Assembly: GCA_934401725.1 (NCBI GenBank)
Contig: CAKRSS010000005.1
Coordinates: forward strand, 1 to 64,000
Source: an uncultured Eubacteriales bacterium
GTDB taxonomy: Bacteria; Bacillota; Clostridia; Oscillospirales; CAG-272
Length of the DNA: 64,000 nucleotides
Direction of reading: 5' to 3'
The notes below the pieces were generated by a model. That model was not told the DNA's origin. It did no database searches and saw only the letters and a program-made list of their open reading frames with translations. A program made the position numbers and the translations under genes. Every line of letters begins with the position of its first letter. Positions within the stretch are counted from its first letter, which is position 1. Shown here piece by piece: positions 25,152-32,992 of the stretch.

Positions 25152-25202
25152 TCGGTGCATGAAATTTACGGTAGATTGTGAAAATGCATGAATAAAATTA
25201 GC

Positions 25203-25211
25203 GGCAAAAGT
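25203..25211 (+). promoter_or_regulatory. Possible sigma-F -10 element for spoIIR
   Basis: GGCAAAAGT fits the GGnnAnAnT form of the forespore sigma-F -10 box and lies about 40 bases before the spoIIR start. Upstream, GCATG at 25186 is only a partial, too-close -35. In Bacillus spoIIR is under sigma-F, which makes this element plausible. Confidence 0.35.
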
Positions 25212-25251
25212 CAGACAATATTTTACCACAACAGGAGGTTAACATATTACA

Positions 25252-25854
25252 ATGAAAAAAGTTGCTTTGTTTTGTCTGTTCATACTTGCGGGAGTTCTCA
25301 TCATCAGGGCGCTCCCGACCCACGGCGAGGCCGAGATATACGACAGCGTGGTGCGGCTGCATGTCCTTGCAAACTCGGACAGCGAGGAGGATCAGGCGCT
25401 CAAGCTGTGCGTGCGCGACCGGGTGCTTAAGTGCGCGTCCGTGATAGTCGAGGGCTGTGACAACCGTGACAGCGCCGTCGCGGTGCTTGGCGGAGAGCTC
25501 GAAACGCTGCGTCAGGCGGCGCTCAATGTCATACACGAGCAGGGGTACGGCTACGACGTCACGGTGTTTCTCGACTACGAGGACTACCCGACGCGCAGCT
25601 ACGAGTCGGTGTGCTTCCCGGCGGGGAGGTACATGTCGCTGCGCGTCTGCATAGGCGAGGCAGAGGGCAAGAACTGGTGGTGCGTGCTGTTCCCGAACCT
25701 GTGCCTCGGCGCGGCGGACAGGCAGGCGTCGGAGGATGCATTCATGCGGGTCGGGCTGACGCCGGAGCAGTACCGGATTGTCACCGAGTCCGGCGGTACG
25801 AAGTACAAGCTGAGGTTCAGACTGTTGGAGCTGCTTGAAGAAGCGTTCGGGTGA
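25252..25854 (+). CDS. spoIIR: Stage II sporulation protein R
   Basis: A 200-residue secreted signalling protein made in the forespore that triggers processing of pro-sigma-E in the mother cell through SpoIIGA. A short hydrophobic N-terminus (residues 2-22) would export it across the forespore membrane. Family hallmarks are VRLHVLANSDSEEDQALKL and GKNWWCVLFPNLCLG. Some homologues carry a long C-terminal extension, which is absent here. AGGAGG lies 13 bases before the ATG, a rather wide spacing. Its presence indicates that the organism belongs to a spore-forming lineage. Confidence 0.95.
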   Translation: MKKVALFCLFILAGVLIIRALPTHGEAEIYDSVVRLHVLANSDSEEDQALKLCVRDRVLKCASVIVEGCDNRDSAVAVLGGELETLRQAALNVIHEQGYGYDVTVFLDYEDYPTRSYESVCFPAGRYMSLRVCIGEAEGKNWWCVLFPNLCLGAADRQASEDAFMRVGLTPEQYRIVTESGGTKYKLRFRLLELLEEAFG

Positions 25855-25858
25855 GGTG

Positions 25859-25885
25859 TGGGATATTGCATGTGCGCGCATGCGG
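25859..25885 (+). repeat. Intergenic ATTGCATATGC-type repeat after spoIIR
   Basis: GGGATATTGCATGTGCGCGC followed by ATGCGG, directly downstream of a gene and directly before the mobile element. The equivalent unit after ilvE (28791-28816) is followed without interruption by TTAAAGCGATTTTGCGG, showing what this locus would look like without the insertion. Confidence 0.65.
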
Positions 25886-26055
25886 TTAAGGCATCACCGC
25901 GCAATGCCCGAGTGGCACACTTGCCGGGCATTTTTCCATCATATTTCACAAAAATTTTTGTCTGCAGTTCCACTACAGCCTGCGAATTTTTGTTTCATCT
26001 GACGAAAAATCTGACTGCGCAATTGCACCATCGGAATTACGCGGTGAAGCCTTAA
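25886..26055. mobile_element. MITE-like element, copy B, inserted at TTAA
   Basis: A 170-base element counting both flanking TTAA words. The ends TTAAGGCATCACCGCGCAAT and complement of TTAAGGCTTCACCGCGTAAT form the inverted repeat. TTAA stands at both edges, as a 4-base target duplication would. The locus with the element removed (GCGG-TTAA-AACGATTTTGCGG) matches the uninterrupted sequence after ilvE. Non-coding; a transposase would have to act in trans. Confidence 0.85.
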
Positions 26056-26058
26056 AAC

Positions 26059-26103
26059 GATTTTGCGGTTCCCGCAGGCTACCCCTGCGAGAACCGCAAA
26101 ATC
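26059..26103. terminator. Intrinsic terminator between spoIIR and the SLH gene
   Basis: Stem GATTTTGCGGTTC plus GCAGG paired with CCTGCGAGAACCGCAAAATC around the loop CTACC. The A/T-rich ends on both sides suit bidirectional use by spoIIR and the convergent SLH gene. Related hairpins follow ilvE (28830) and the glycosyltransferase (53549). Confidence 0.8.
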
Positions 26104-26273
26104 AATTAAATCGGCATATGTGCATACTCCTCCCCCCCCCTCCCATCCGCAGAGGCCGTATAGCAGCGGCTTGCTCAGTCGGGAGGCCCGGCAGGTTCGG
26201 AAGGGCCCGGTCATTCTCGAAATCGTTCGGCGCGTTTCGGTCAGTCGCTAAAGGTGCACGCAGCGCTCTATCG

Positions 26274-27551
26274 TCAGTCCGCCGCAAGGCCGGCAAGCAG
26301 AATCGCCGCCTGCTCGCGGGTGATAGCCGCGCCGTAGTCGACCTTGTCGTCGTCTGAAAGAAGCCCGCGCGAGACAAGCTGCCCCACCGCAGCGCGCGCC
26401 CAGACCGGCGCGGAATCGTCCCCGGCAAAGGCCGCGACGGCGACGTCGGTGTCTATTCCAAGCATCGCAGCCGTAACGGTCGCCGCCTCGGCTATCGTCA
26501 TGGGGGCGTCCGGGAAGAAATATTTCTTGCCGTCAAGCGAACTTCCCTTGATGTAGCCCGAGCGAGCCGCCGTCGCTATGTAGGGCTTGAGCGCGGAGGA
26601 AATGTCGCTGTCGTCCACAAATCCGGTGTCGCTGATCGTAGGCAGCGAGCTGATTCCCGCCGCTTTGAGAGCCATGACCACAAATTCACACCGCGTCACC
26701 CCGCGCTCCGGGTAGAAATAACGCGCATTGCCAACCTGCGTGCCGTTCATAACGCCCATGTCCGTCAGCTTTATCGCGGCGGCGTAGGCCTTCGACGACT
26801 TCATGTCCTCGTACTGCGCCGAGCTGACGCTGGTGCTCACCTCGAGCCTGACACGGCTTGCGGCCGAGTAGTTGCCGTACTTGTCGTAAACGACGTACTC
26901 AAAGCTGTCCTGCCCCGTGTAATCAGTGTCGGGGGTGTAGATATATTGACCGCCGTCCGATAAAGCAACAAGCCCGTGGCGCGGGTAGGTCACAATCTGG
27001 TAGGTCAGCGGGTCGCCCTCGGGGTCGGCCGCGGACAGCTTTCCGTATGCGGCGACATCGCGATATGTGCTGACGGACACCTGCTGTCCACCCGCCGTCG
27101 GCGAGTAGTTGACGCTGTCGAGCAGGTACATCTGACAGCGCAGGTTGTAGGCGCTGTCGTTCACGCGGAACTCAAACGACGCCTGACGACACCCGTCTGC
27201 GGCGGCGAAGCTGAGCATACCGAGGTTCGCACGCGATATGGACTGCCCCGCGCGAACCGTCGAGCTTCCGATGAGCAGCTCGCCGTCGGTGAGTGCCGGG
27301 ACGGAGACGACCGTGATCGACGTCAGCGGCGAAATGTTGAGCAGCCGCTCGAAATCGCTCGGCGAGAAAAGTATCTCATTGCCGACGATGCCCGACTTTG
27401 CCATGGGCGTTTCCCCGGCAATAATGCTCAGCGCGGGCGACACGGGAGCCGAGCCTGTGTCTGCCGCGGCCATGATCCCGGTGTTCACAGTCACCGACAG
27501 TATAAGCGTCACAATGAGCGCCGAGACGGACATGAGAACTGTGGTTTTCAT
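26274..27551 (-). CDS. Secreted SLH-domain cell-surface protein with Ig-like domain
   Basis: A 425-residue exported protein. It has a signal peptide (about residues 1-31), an N-terminal region of unknown fold (35-145), an Ig/cadherin-like domain (about 148-225, with DPEGDPLTYQIV and YTPDTDYTGQDSFEYVVYD), and about three S-layer homology repeats (230-425), seen as MGVMNG..YFYPERGVTRCEFV, SALKPYIATAARSGYIKG and ARAAVGQLVSRGLL. SLH repeats usually bind pyruvylated secondary wall polymers, so the protein is probably anchored to the wall. The fold of the N-terminal part is unknown. It is transcribed alone, divergently from ilvE. Confidence 0.85.
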   Translation of the reverse strand: MKTTVLMSVSALIVTLILSVTVNTGIMAAADTGSAPVSPALSIIAGETPMAKSGIVGNEILFSPSDFERLLNISPLTSITVVSVPALTDGELLIGSSTVRAGQSISRANLGMLSFAAADGCRQASFEFRVNDSAYNLRCQMYLLDSVNYSPTAGGQQVSVSTYRDVAAYGKLSAADPEGDPLTYQIVTYPRHGLVALSDGGQYIYTPDTDYTGQDSFEYVVYDKYGNYSAASRVRLEVSTSVSSAQYEDMKSSKAYAAAIKLTDMGVMNGTQVGNARYFYPERGVTRCEFVVMALKAAGISSLPTISDTGFVDDSDISSALKPYIATAARSGYIKGSSLDGKKYFFPDAPMTIAEAATVTAAMLGIDTDVAVAAFAGDDSAPVWARAAVGQLVSRGLLSDDDKVDYGAAITREQAAILLAGLAAD

Positions 27552-27641
27552 TTTTTGGCCTCCAATAGAAAATATCTGGTAAAGTATACTCTCGGGGCAA
27601 AAAAATATTCCCGTTTATTAACAAAAACACGCTTAAAAGTA

Positions 27642-27670
27642 TTGACATTAAAAGTCAGTTATATTATAAT
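27642..27670 (+). promoter_or_regulatory. Strong promoter for ilvE
   Basis: TTGACA (27642-27647) and TATAAT (27665-27670), 17 bases apart. The leader is only about 30 bases, leaving no room for a T-box or other amino-acid attenuator. Confidence 0.85.
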
Positions 27671-27705
27671 GTCCGCAAATAAAAACGAAAGCGCAGGTGA
27701 ACATT

Positions 27706-28779
27706 ATGCTTGACATAAAATTTGTTCCACGTCCCACCCTCAAACAAAAGCCGACCGACGAGAGCAGTCTCGGTTTCGGCCGCACATTTACCGATTATAT
27801 GTTCCTTATGGACTATACCCCCGACGCCGGCTGGCACGACGCCCGCATAGTCCCCTACGGCCCACTGGAGCTCGAGCCCTCCTGCATGGTGTTCCACTAT
27901 GCGCAGGAAATGTTTGAGGGTCTTAAGGCCTACCGCACCGCCGACGGCTCGATTCAGCTGTTCCGCCCCGACAAGAACATCGAGCGCATGAACAACACCA
28001 ACCGCCGCATGTGCATTCCCGAGATTGCCCCCTCCGACGCGCTAGACGCCATCAAGGCCATCGTCGAGCGTGAGCGCGACTGGGTACCGCACGCGCCCGG
28101 TACGTCGCTCTACATCCGTCCCTTCATCATCGCGACGGACACGCACCTCGGCGTACACCCCTCGAGCAGTTATCTTTTCTGCATCATACTGTCGCCGGTC
28201 GGTTCCTACTACGCAGGCGGCATTGACCCGGTCAAGATTTTCGTCGAGAAGGAGTATGTGCGCGCAGTTCGCGGCGGCACCGGCTTTGCCAAGGTCGGTG
28301 GCAACTACGCCGCGTCGCTCATCGGCCAGGCCAAGGCGGACAGGCTGGGCTACGCGCAGGTTCTGTGGCTTGACGGCGTCGAGCACAAGTACATAGACGA
28401 GGTCGGTGCGATGAACGTCTTCTTTGTAATCGATGGTGAGGTGCTGACTCCGGCGCTCGACCTCGGCAACATTCTGCCGGGCGTCACGCGCGCGTCCTGC
28501 ATCGAGCTGCTCCGTTCGTGGGGCATCAAGGTGACCGAGCGCCGCATAACGCTCGACGAGGTGCTCGATGCCAACCGCGAGGGGCGTCTGAACGAAGCGT
28601 TCGGCACCGGCACGGCGGCCGTAATTTCGCCTATCGGCGAGCTGGTGGACGACACCGACCGCGCCGTTCTCAACGGCGGCAAGATCGGCCCTATCGCCGC
28701 GCGGCTATACGACAGTCTGACCGCCATCCAGTGGGGACGAGCCAAGGGGCCTGACGGATGGGTTGTGAAGGTATGCTGA
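27706..28779 (+). CDS. ilvE: Branched-chain amino acid aminotransferase
   Basis: A 357-residue fold-type IV PLP enzyme that makes or breaks down valine, leucine and isoleucine with 2-oxoglutarate. Family blocks are FHYAQEMFEGLKAYR, LYIRPFIIATD, the PLP lysine in GFAKVGGNYAAS and NEAFGTGTAAVISPIG. Length and motifs match the long eukaryote-like BCAT type found in many Bacillota. The ATG at 27706 has an AGGTG eight bases upstream; a GTG three codons earlier overlaps that site. Transcribed alone from a consensus promoter and ended by a hairpin at 28830. Confidence 0.95.
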   Translation: MLDIKFVPRPTLKQKPTDESSLGFGRTFTDYMFLMDYTPDAGWHDARIVPYGPLELEPSCMVFHYAQEMFEGLKAYRTADGSIQLFRPDKNIERMNNTNRRMCIPEIAPSDALDAIKAIVERERDWVPHAPGTSLYIRPFIIATDTHLGVHPSSSYLFCIILSPVGSYYAGGIDPVKIFVEKEYVRAVRGGTGFAKVGGNYAASLIGQAKADRLGYAQVLWLDGVEHKYIDEVGAMNVFFVIDGEVLTPALDLGNILPGVTRASCIELLRSWGIKVTERRITLDEVLDANREGRLNEAFGTGTAAVISPIGELVDDTDRAVLNGGKIGPIAARLYDSLTAIQWGRAKGPDGWVVKVC

Positions 28780-28829
28780 CGCTGAGTGCGGGCCATTGCA
28801 TGTGCCCCTACGCTGGTTAAAGCGATTTT

Positions 28830-28863
28830 GCGGTTCTCGCAGGTGGTAGCCTGCGGGGACTGC
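28830..28863 (+). terminator. Intrinsic terminator of ilvE
   Basis: A 14-bp stem (GCGGTTCTCGCAGG with CCTGCGGGGACTGC, including G-T pairs) followed by TTTTTGG. Related in sequence to the hairpins at 26059 and 53549. Confidence 0.8.
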
Positions 28864-28871
28864 TTTTTGGA

Positions 28872-29605
28872 TAAATGAGTTCTTTAACCCTGGCGGGCTC
28901 TCGCATGGTAGTTCTCCGACGTGAAGAAGTGTACTTTTCTGCCGTACGGCAGAAAAGTACCAAAAGAACGTACCAAAGGGGCCGAACCTACGGTTCGCCC
29001 CCTCTGGACTCCCCCACTCCCGTCATGGATTGGTGGTGGCGTGCAGTGGCCTCTTTGCACGCACGGCGCCGGCATCACGCCTTTAGGGGACGCACGCCCT
29101 GTCCCCGCTCGGACTCGCCGGAGGGGTTCTGAAGGCGTTTGTTCTAAACTTATAGGGGCGTATTTCGGGGTCGACCAGTGCGTGCGTGCGGATGGCAGCT
29201 TACAGTGATGAAGAACGGCAAGAAATGCTTGAAGGAAAACTTCATTCCAACAGCCATTTGTACCGCAGACGCTCCCACCGGGACGCACTGGGGGCCGCCG
29301 GGGCGGGGCGTCAATGGTTAGCCTGCCCAGCCTCATCATACCGGTGCACTTTCCGGCGAGTATGAACGCGGACGCAGTGAGCTTCCCGAAAGGCGTCTTT
29401 CCGCCGGATGCAGACTTTGGCAAGGGTGAGCACGTACCCCTCACGCATCCCCACGGGAGTGGGGGAGTCCAGAGGGGGCGAACCGTAGGTTAGCCCTCTC
29501 TGGGGCGACTCTTTTGGTACTTTTCTGCTCGCGGCAGAAAAGTACAGTTAAATCACGTCCCGTGGACGTTGTGGCGAGCACCCTCGGGGGCAAAGAACTA
29601 TTCTT
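28872..29605. repeat. Long copy of an inverted-repeat element with ~590 bp of extra DNA
   Basis: The outer ends (ATGAGTTCTTT and AAAGAACTATTCTT) and flanking blocks match the 147-base element at 53591-53737. Where that copy has one palindrome (GTACTTTTCTGC..GCAGAAAAGTAC), this one has two (28931-28960 and 29517-29545), with extra DNA between. The extra DNA begins and ends with inverted arms, so 28931-29023 and 29453-29545 form a 93-bp imperfect inverted repeat around a 429-base centre. Open frames here have no start signals or recognisable protein, so I see no gene. Confidence 0.7.
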
Positions 29606-29668
29606 AAAAGCATACAGGCATATGCAATAGCACACAACCTCGCGCATAGGCATATGCAATACGCCCCG
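29603..29668 (-). repeat. Two-unit ATTGCATATGC repeat, reverse orientation
   Basis: Two units of ATTGCATATGCC read on the minus strand, spaced as in 6694-6760 and with matching flanks (GCGTATTGC and GTGCTATTGC). It adjoins the end of the long inverted-repeat element, as the single unit at 53803 adjoins the short one. Confidence 0.65.
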
Positions 29669-29702
29669 GAAAAACTATACTGAAAAATTTTCGCGTCCCC
29701 TA

Positions 29703-29731
29703 TTGCAAAACGGAGAATAATATGTTAAAAT
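29703..29731 (+). promoter_or_regulatory. Possible promoter of SRP RNA (and dnaX)
   Basis: TTGCAA (29703-29708) and TAAAAT (29726-29731), 17 bases apart. The predicted start lies about 55 bases before the mature SRP RNA end, so 5' processing would be needed; GCGGC..GCCGC at 29739-29765 could form a hairpin in that leader. Confidence 0.45.
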
Positions 29732-29793
29732 AATCAAAGCGGCCACACAGTTTGAAAAGCCGCCATAGTAACTGCAAAAGCAGACTGTGAAAT

Positions 29794-30069
29794 AAGGCCA
29801 TACCAGCCGGGGAGGCAGCGGAGTCCTGTACCTGCAATCCGCTATAGCAGGGGTTGATCCCCCGTCTGAGGGCCGAACTTCTGCGGACTGGAGCCGCGAA
29901 GCACTGCGTTGAAGGATGGGTCTTGCGCAATCGGGAGCTGTGAACCATGTCAGGTGGGGAACCAAGCAGCATTAAGCGGTGAACCCGATGTGCCGCGAGG
30001 GTGCCTGCCCGGAGCAGTATTCGCGTGTATCGCGTGGAAGGGAAGCTCGATTTTGGGGTGTATGGTCTT
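29794..30069 (+). ncRNA. ffs: Signal recognition particle RNA, large bacterial type
   Basis: About 276 bases. The 5' part (CCGGGGAGGCAGCGGAGTCC, then CTGTACCTGCAATCCGCTATAGCAGG) closely follows the Alu domain of the Bacillus SRP RNA. The S domain at 29943-30010 has GAACCATGTCAGGT, a GGAA tetraloop and AAGCAGCATTAAG. The two ends pair (AAGGCCATACC with GGTGTATGGTCTT), giving the boundaries. The pair closing the tetraloop is GG/CC rather than the usual CC/GG, a compensated change. It carries Ffh and membrane-protein ribosomes to the translocon. Its position just before dnaX is the same as in Bacillus. Confidence 0.95.
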
Positions 30070-30110
30070 ACTTTGCGGTCTGTTTTTTCGGATTTTTCAG
30101 GAGGTAGTGT

Positions 30111-31925
30111 ATGCAGAGCTCAAATCATCTCGCGCTTTACCGTAAGTGGCGCTCACGTACGTTTGACGAGGTTTACGGTCAGGATCAGGTGACGCGGGTG
30201 CTTAAGTACGAGACGAGCACCGGACAGCTCAGTCACGCCTACCTTTTCTGCGGCTCGCGCGGTACGGGAAAGACAAGCTGCGCGAAAATTCTCGCGAAAG
30301 CAGTCAACTGCCTCTCCCCCCGCGACGGCAACCCCTGCGGTGAGTGCGCCGCCTGCCGTGCCATCGACGCCGGAACAACCACTGATGTGCTTGAAATGGA
30401 CGCCGCCTCCAACAACGGCGTCGACAATATCCGCGATATCCGCGACGAGGTCAACTTCGCACCGTCTGACCTCAAATACAGAGTCTATATCATAGACGAG
30501 GTGCATATGCTGTCGGCCAGCGCCTTCAATGCGTTGCTCAAAACGCTTGAGGAGCCGCCGGCGCACGTCATTTTCATACTCGCGACCACCGAGCTTCAGA
30601 AGCTGCCCGCGACCATAATTTCACGCTGCCAACGCTTCGATTTCCGCCGCATACGCATGGAGGATCTTATCGCGCGCATGGAGTACGTCGCCGGGGAGGA
30701 GCACATAAAGCTCGACCGCGACGCCGCGCAGCTGCTGGCGCGACTCGCGCAGGGCGGTATGCGTGACGCGCTCAGTCTGCTTGAGCTGTGCTCAGGCGGC
30801 GGTGCCGAGGTCACGGTCGACCGCGTAAATGAGGCGGTCGGTTCTGTCGGGCGCGGACAGGTGCTCGCAACGGTCAGAGCCGTCGCGACGCAGGATTACG
30901 ATACACTTTTCGGCATCATTGCCGAGGCCACTGCCGCGTCAAAGGATCTCGCGGTGTTCTGGCAGGAGCTGATGTCGCTTTACCGCGATATGCTGGTCGT
31001 CAAAACGACCTCGTCGGCGGCCGATTACCTCGACCTCACCGACACCGAGACGGTGCAGCTCTCGGAGGCCGCGACGCTGTTCAGCCGCGAGCAGCTGATA
31101 GCGCACTGCCGCCTGCTCGATGGGGCGCTCGCTTCAATGCAGCGTGCCGGGGCAGTCAAGCGGACGGTGGCGGAGCTGACGCTCATCAAAATGAGCGACC
31201 GCACGCTCGATACCTCGTCCGAGGCGCTGCTTGCCCGCGTCGCAAGGCTTGAGGACATGCTGTCCATGCTCATGGCTGGCGGAATGCCGGTCGGACTGTC
31301 AGATGGAGCACCGGTCGGTGTTACGGGCGACGCGGCGAACTCCGCAACGGACACCGCAACGGACGTTGAGCCTGACGCCGTAGCGGTAAAAGAAGCTTCA
31401 AAGGCTGTCTCCGCTAAGGAGAATACTGCGTCTGGAGGCGCGGCATCCGGCGCACCGTCCGCAAAGCAGGAGGCGACTGCCGGAAAAGCGCCGAATGATA
31501 ACGGAGCGCCGACAGGCGCTGACACGGGATGCGTCGGCACAGAGAAGACCGCGGCGCGAGAGAGCGGCGGGCACTCGGCCGGTGGCAAGAAAGTCCTGCG
31601 CGCCATACGCGGCTGGGCGGAGATAACGCAGCGCATCGCTCGCGAAAAGCAAGCACTGGCGGCACTGATCGGCGATTGTCGGGCGTACGTCCCGGACGGC
31701 GGCGGCGTGATAGTGCGCTGCCCGAATGTCTTCGTTAAGAATATGATAGACCAGGGCGACAACAAGCGGGTCATCCGCGAGGCGCTCGCGGCTGAGCTCG
31801 GGCGCAGGCTGACGGAGAACGAGGTCGTCTTTGAGCTTGTCCCGCGCGCGGGCGGCAACGGCCCCGACGAGACCATTTTCGACGAGCTCGACGAAATGAA
31901 CGGTATAACCAATTCATCAACATAA
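30111..31925 (+). CDS. dnaX: DNA polymerase III subunits gamma and tau
   Basis: A 604-residue clamp-loader ATPase. Walker A GSRGTGKTS lies near residue 45, the zinc-binding cysteines in CLSPRDGNPCGECAACRA near 64-79, Walker B in YIIDEVHML near 127, and the arginine-finger ISRCQRF near 170. Domain III follows to about residue 360. An Ala/Thr/Glu-rich disordered linker (about 395-490) leads to a tau-type C-terminal domain. AGGAGG stands before the ATG. It heads the conserved dnaX-ybaB-recR cluster. No obvious slippery A-run was noticed that would make a separate gamma form. Confidence 0.96.
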   Translation: MQSSNHLALYRKWRSRTFDEVYGQDQVTRVLKYETSTGQLSHAYLFCGSRGTGKTSCAKILAKAVNCLSPRDGNPCGECAACRAIDAGTTTDVLEMDAASNNGVDNIRDIRDEVNFAPSDLKYRVYIIDEVHMLSASAFNALLKTLEEPPAHVIFILATTELQKLPATIISRCQRFDFRRIRMEDLIARMEYVAGEEHIKLDRDAAQLLARLAQGGMRDALSLLELCSGGGAEVTVDRVNEAVGSVGRGQVLATVRAVATQDYDTLFGIIAEATAASKDLAVFWQELMSLYRDMLVVKTTSSAADYLDLTDTETVQLSEAATLFSREQLIAHCRLLDGALASMQRAGAVKRTVAELTLIKMSDRTLDTSSEALLARVARLEDMLSMLMAGGMPVGLSDGAPVGVTGDAANSATDTATDVEPDAVAVKEASKAVSAKENTASGGAASGAPSAKQEATAGKAPNDNGAPTGADTGCVGTEKTAARESGGHSAGGKKVLRAIRGWAEITQRIAREKQALAALIGDCRAYVPDGGGVIVRCPNVFVKNMIDQGDNKRVIREALAAELGRRLTENEVVFELVPRAGGNGPDETIFDELDEMNGITNSST

Positions 31926-31943
31926 AACAAGGAGAACAGCAAA

Positions 31944-32291
31944 ATGAAAGCAAGACTTCCGAGCGGTATGGGCGGCGGCCCGCAGAACATGAACGCCATG
32001 ATACGTCAGGCGCAGAAGATGCAGGAGGACATGGCCAACCTTCAGGCCGAGCTTGAGACGCGCGAGTACACGGTCAGCGCGGGCGGCGGCATGGTGACCG
32101 TCGTGATAAACGGCAAAAAGGAGATTGTCTCCATGGACATAAAGCCCGAGGTCGTCGATCCGGACGACATCGAGACGCTGACCGACATTCTCACGGCGGC
32201 CGTCAACGAGGCTATCCGCCGCGTTGAGGACACCAACTCGGCCGAGATGTCCAAGATAACAGGCTCTGCCGGAATGCCGGGACTGTTCTGA
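31944..32291 (+). CDS. YbaB/EbfC family nucleoid-associated protein
   Basis: A 115-residue DNA-binding protein of the YbaB/EbfC family, which forms tweezer-shaped dimers and coats DNA. Typical features are a Gly/Met-rich start, IRQAQKMQEDMANLQAELE and VVINGKKEIVSMDIKPEVVDPDD. It lies 18 bases after dnaX with AAGGAGA as ribosome-binding site and 1 base before recR, the usual order. It probably aids chromosome compaction or the RecR pathway, as inferred from this conserved linkage. Confidence 0.95.
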   Translation: MKARLPSGMGGGPQNMNAMIRQAQKMQEDMANLQAELETREYTVSAGGGMVTVVINGKKEIVSMDIKPEVVDPDDIETLTDILTAAVNEAIRRVEDTNSAEMSKITGSAGMPGLF

Positions 32292-32292
32292 T

Positions 32293-32895
32293 ATGGCCGA
32301 TTATATCGAGACGCTGGCGGTGCTCGCCGAGCAGTTCGGGCGTCTTCAGGGCGTGGGGCGCAAGTCGGCCATGCGCATGGCCTTCTCGGTGCTCGACGAT
32401 TTCAGCGACGAAGACGCCGAGCGCTTTGCCGAGGCCATTCTAGACGCCAAGCGCAAAATACATCTCTGTCCCGTCTGCATGAATCTGACCGACCGCGACA
32501 GGTGCCCCATCTGCGAGGATGCGGCGCGCGACCACTCGGTCATATGCGTGGTTGAGGACGTGCGGGTGCTCATGGCGATTGAGCGCGTGCGCGAATACCG
32601 CGGCGTTTATCACGTGCTGCACGGCGCTATATCACCGGTCGCCGGGGTCACGCCGGACAGGATACGCATCGCCGAGCTGCTCGAGCGGCTGCGCGACGAC
32701 AGCGTCAAAGAGGTGATACTCGCGACCGATCCAGACGTCGAGGGTGAGGCGACGGCGATGTACATATCGCGTCTGCTCAAGCCGCTCGGGCTTAAGGTTT
32801 CGCGTCTGGCGTACGGTGTTCCGGTCGGCGGCGACCTTGAATACGCCGACGAGGTCACGCTCGCCCGCGCCATCGACGGACGCAAGGAATATTGA
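32293..32895 (+). CDS. recR: Recombination protein RecR
   Basis: A 200-residue DNA-repair protein that acts with RecO and RecF to load RecA at gaps. The helix-hairpin-helix GRLQGVGRKSAMRMAF lies near residue 18, a zinc finger with CPVCMN..CPIC at about 57-72, the Toprim domain at 80-175 with EDVRVLMAIE and ATDPDVEGEATAMYI, and the terminal Walker-like GVPVGGDLEYAD. All features and the length are normal. Confidence 0.97.
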   Translation: MADYIETLAVLAEQFGRLQGVGRKSAMRMAFSVLDDFSDEDAERFAEAILDAKRKIHLCPVCMNLTDRDRCPICEDAARDHSVICVVEDVRVLMAIERVREYRGVYHVLHGAISPVAGVTPDRIRIAELLERLRDDSVKEVILATDPDVEGEATAMYISRLLKPLGLKVSRLAYGVPVGGDLEYADEVTLARAIDGRKEY

Positions 32896-32920
32896 GGCGC
32901 GGCTTCCAATTAACTTCACA

Positions 32921-32987
32921 CACAAATAAAATCTCTGCATACGACACACAATAACTATGTATTTGTGATGTCAAACTGCGGAGATTT
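32921..32987 (+). promoter_or_regulatory. Possible pseudoknot/hairpin covering the Na/Pi cotransporter ribosome-binding site
   Basis: CACAAATA (32921-32928) can pair with TATTTGTG (32960-32967), and the next 11 bases AAATCTCTGCA (32929-32939) with TGCGGAGATTT (32977-32987). The interleaved order fits a pseudoknot or two alternative hairpins. The second stem contains the GGAG (32980-32983) that serves the ATG at 32993. It may equally be the terminator of recR. Confidence 0.45.
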
Positions 32988-32992
32988 TTATT

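Noticed and set aside
26132..26140. A run of nine C in the spoIIR-SLH gap, considered as a phase-variation tract
   Set aside because: It is not within or directly before a start codon or promoter; may be ordinary slippage or an assembly error.
27677..27705. Possible T-box leader before ilvE
   Set aside because: The leader is only about 30 bases, too short for a T-box.
28884..29444. A 186-codon minus-strand frame inside the long repeat
   Set aside because: It translates the repeat arms themselves, has no start signal and no plausible protein features.
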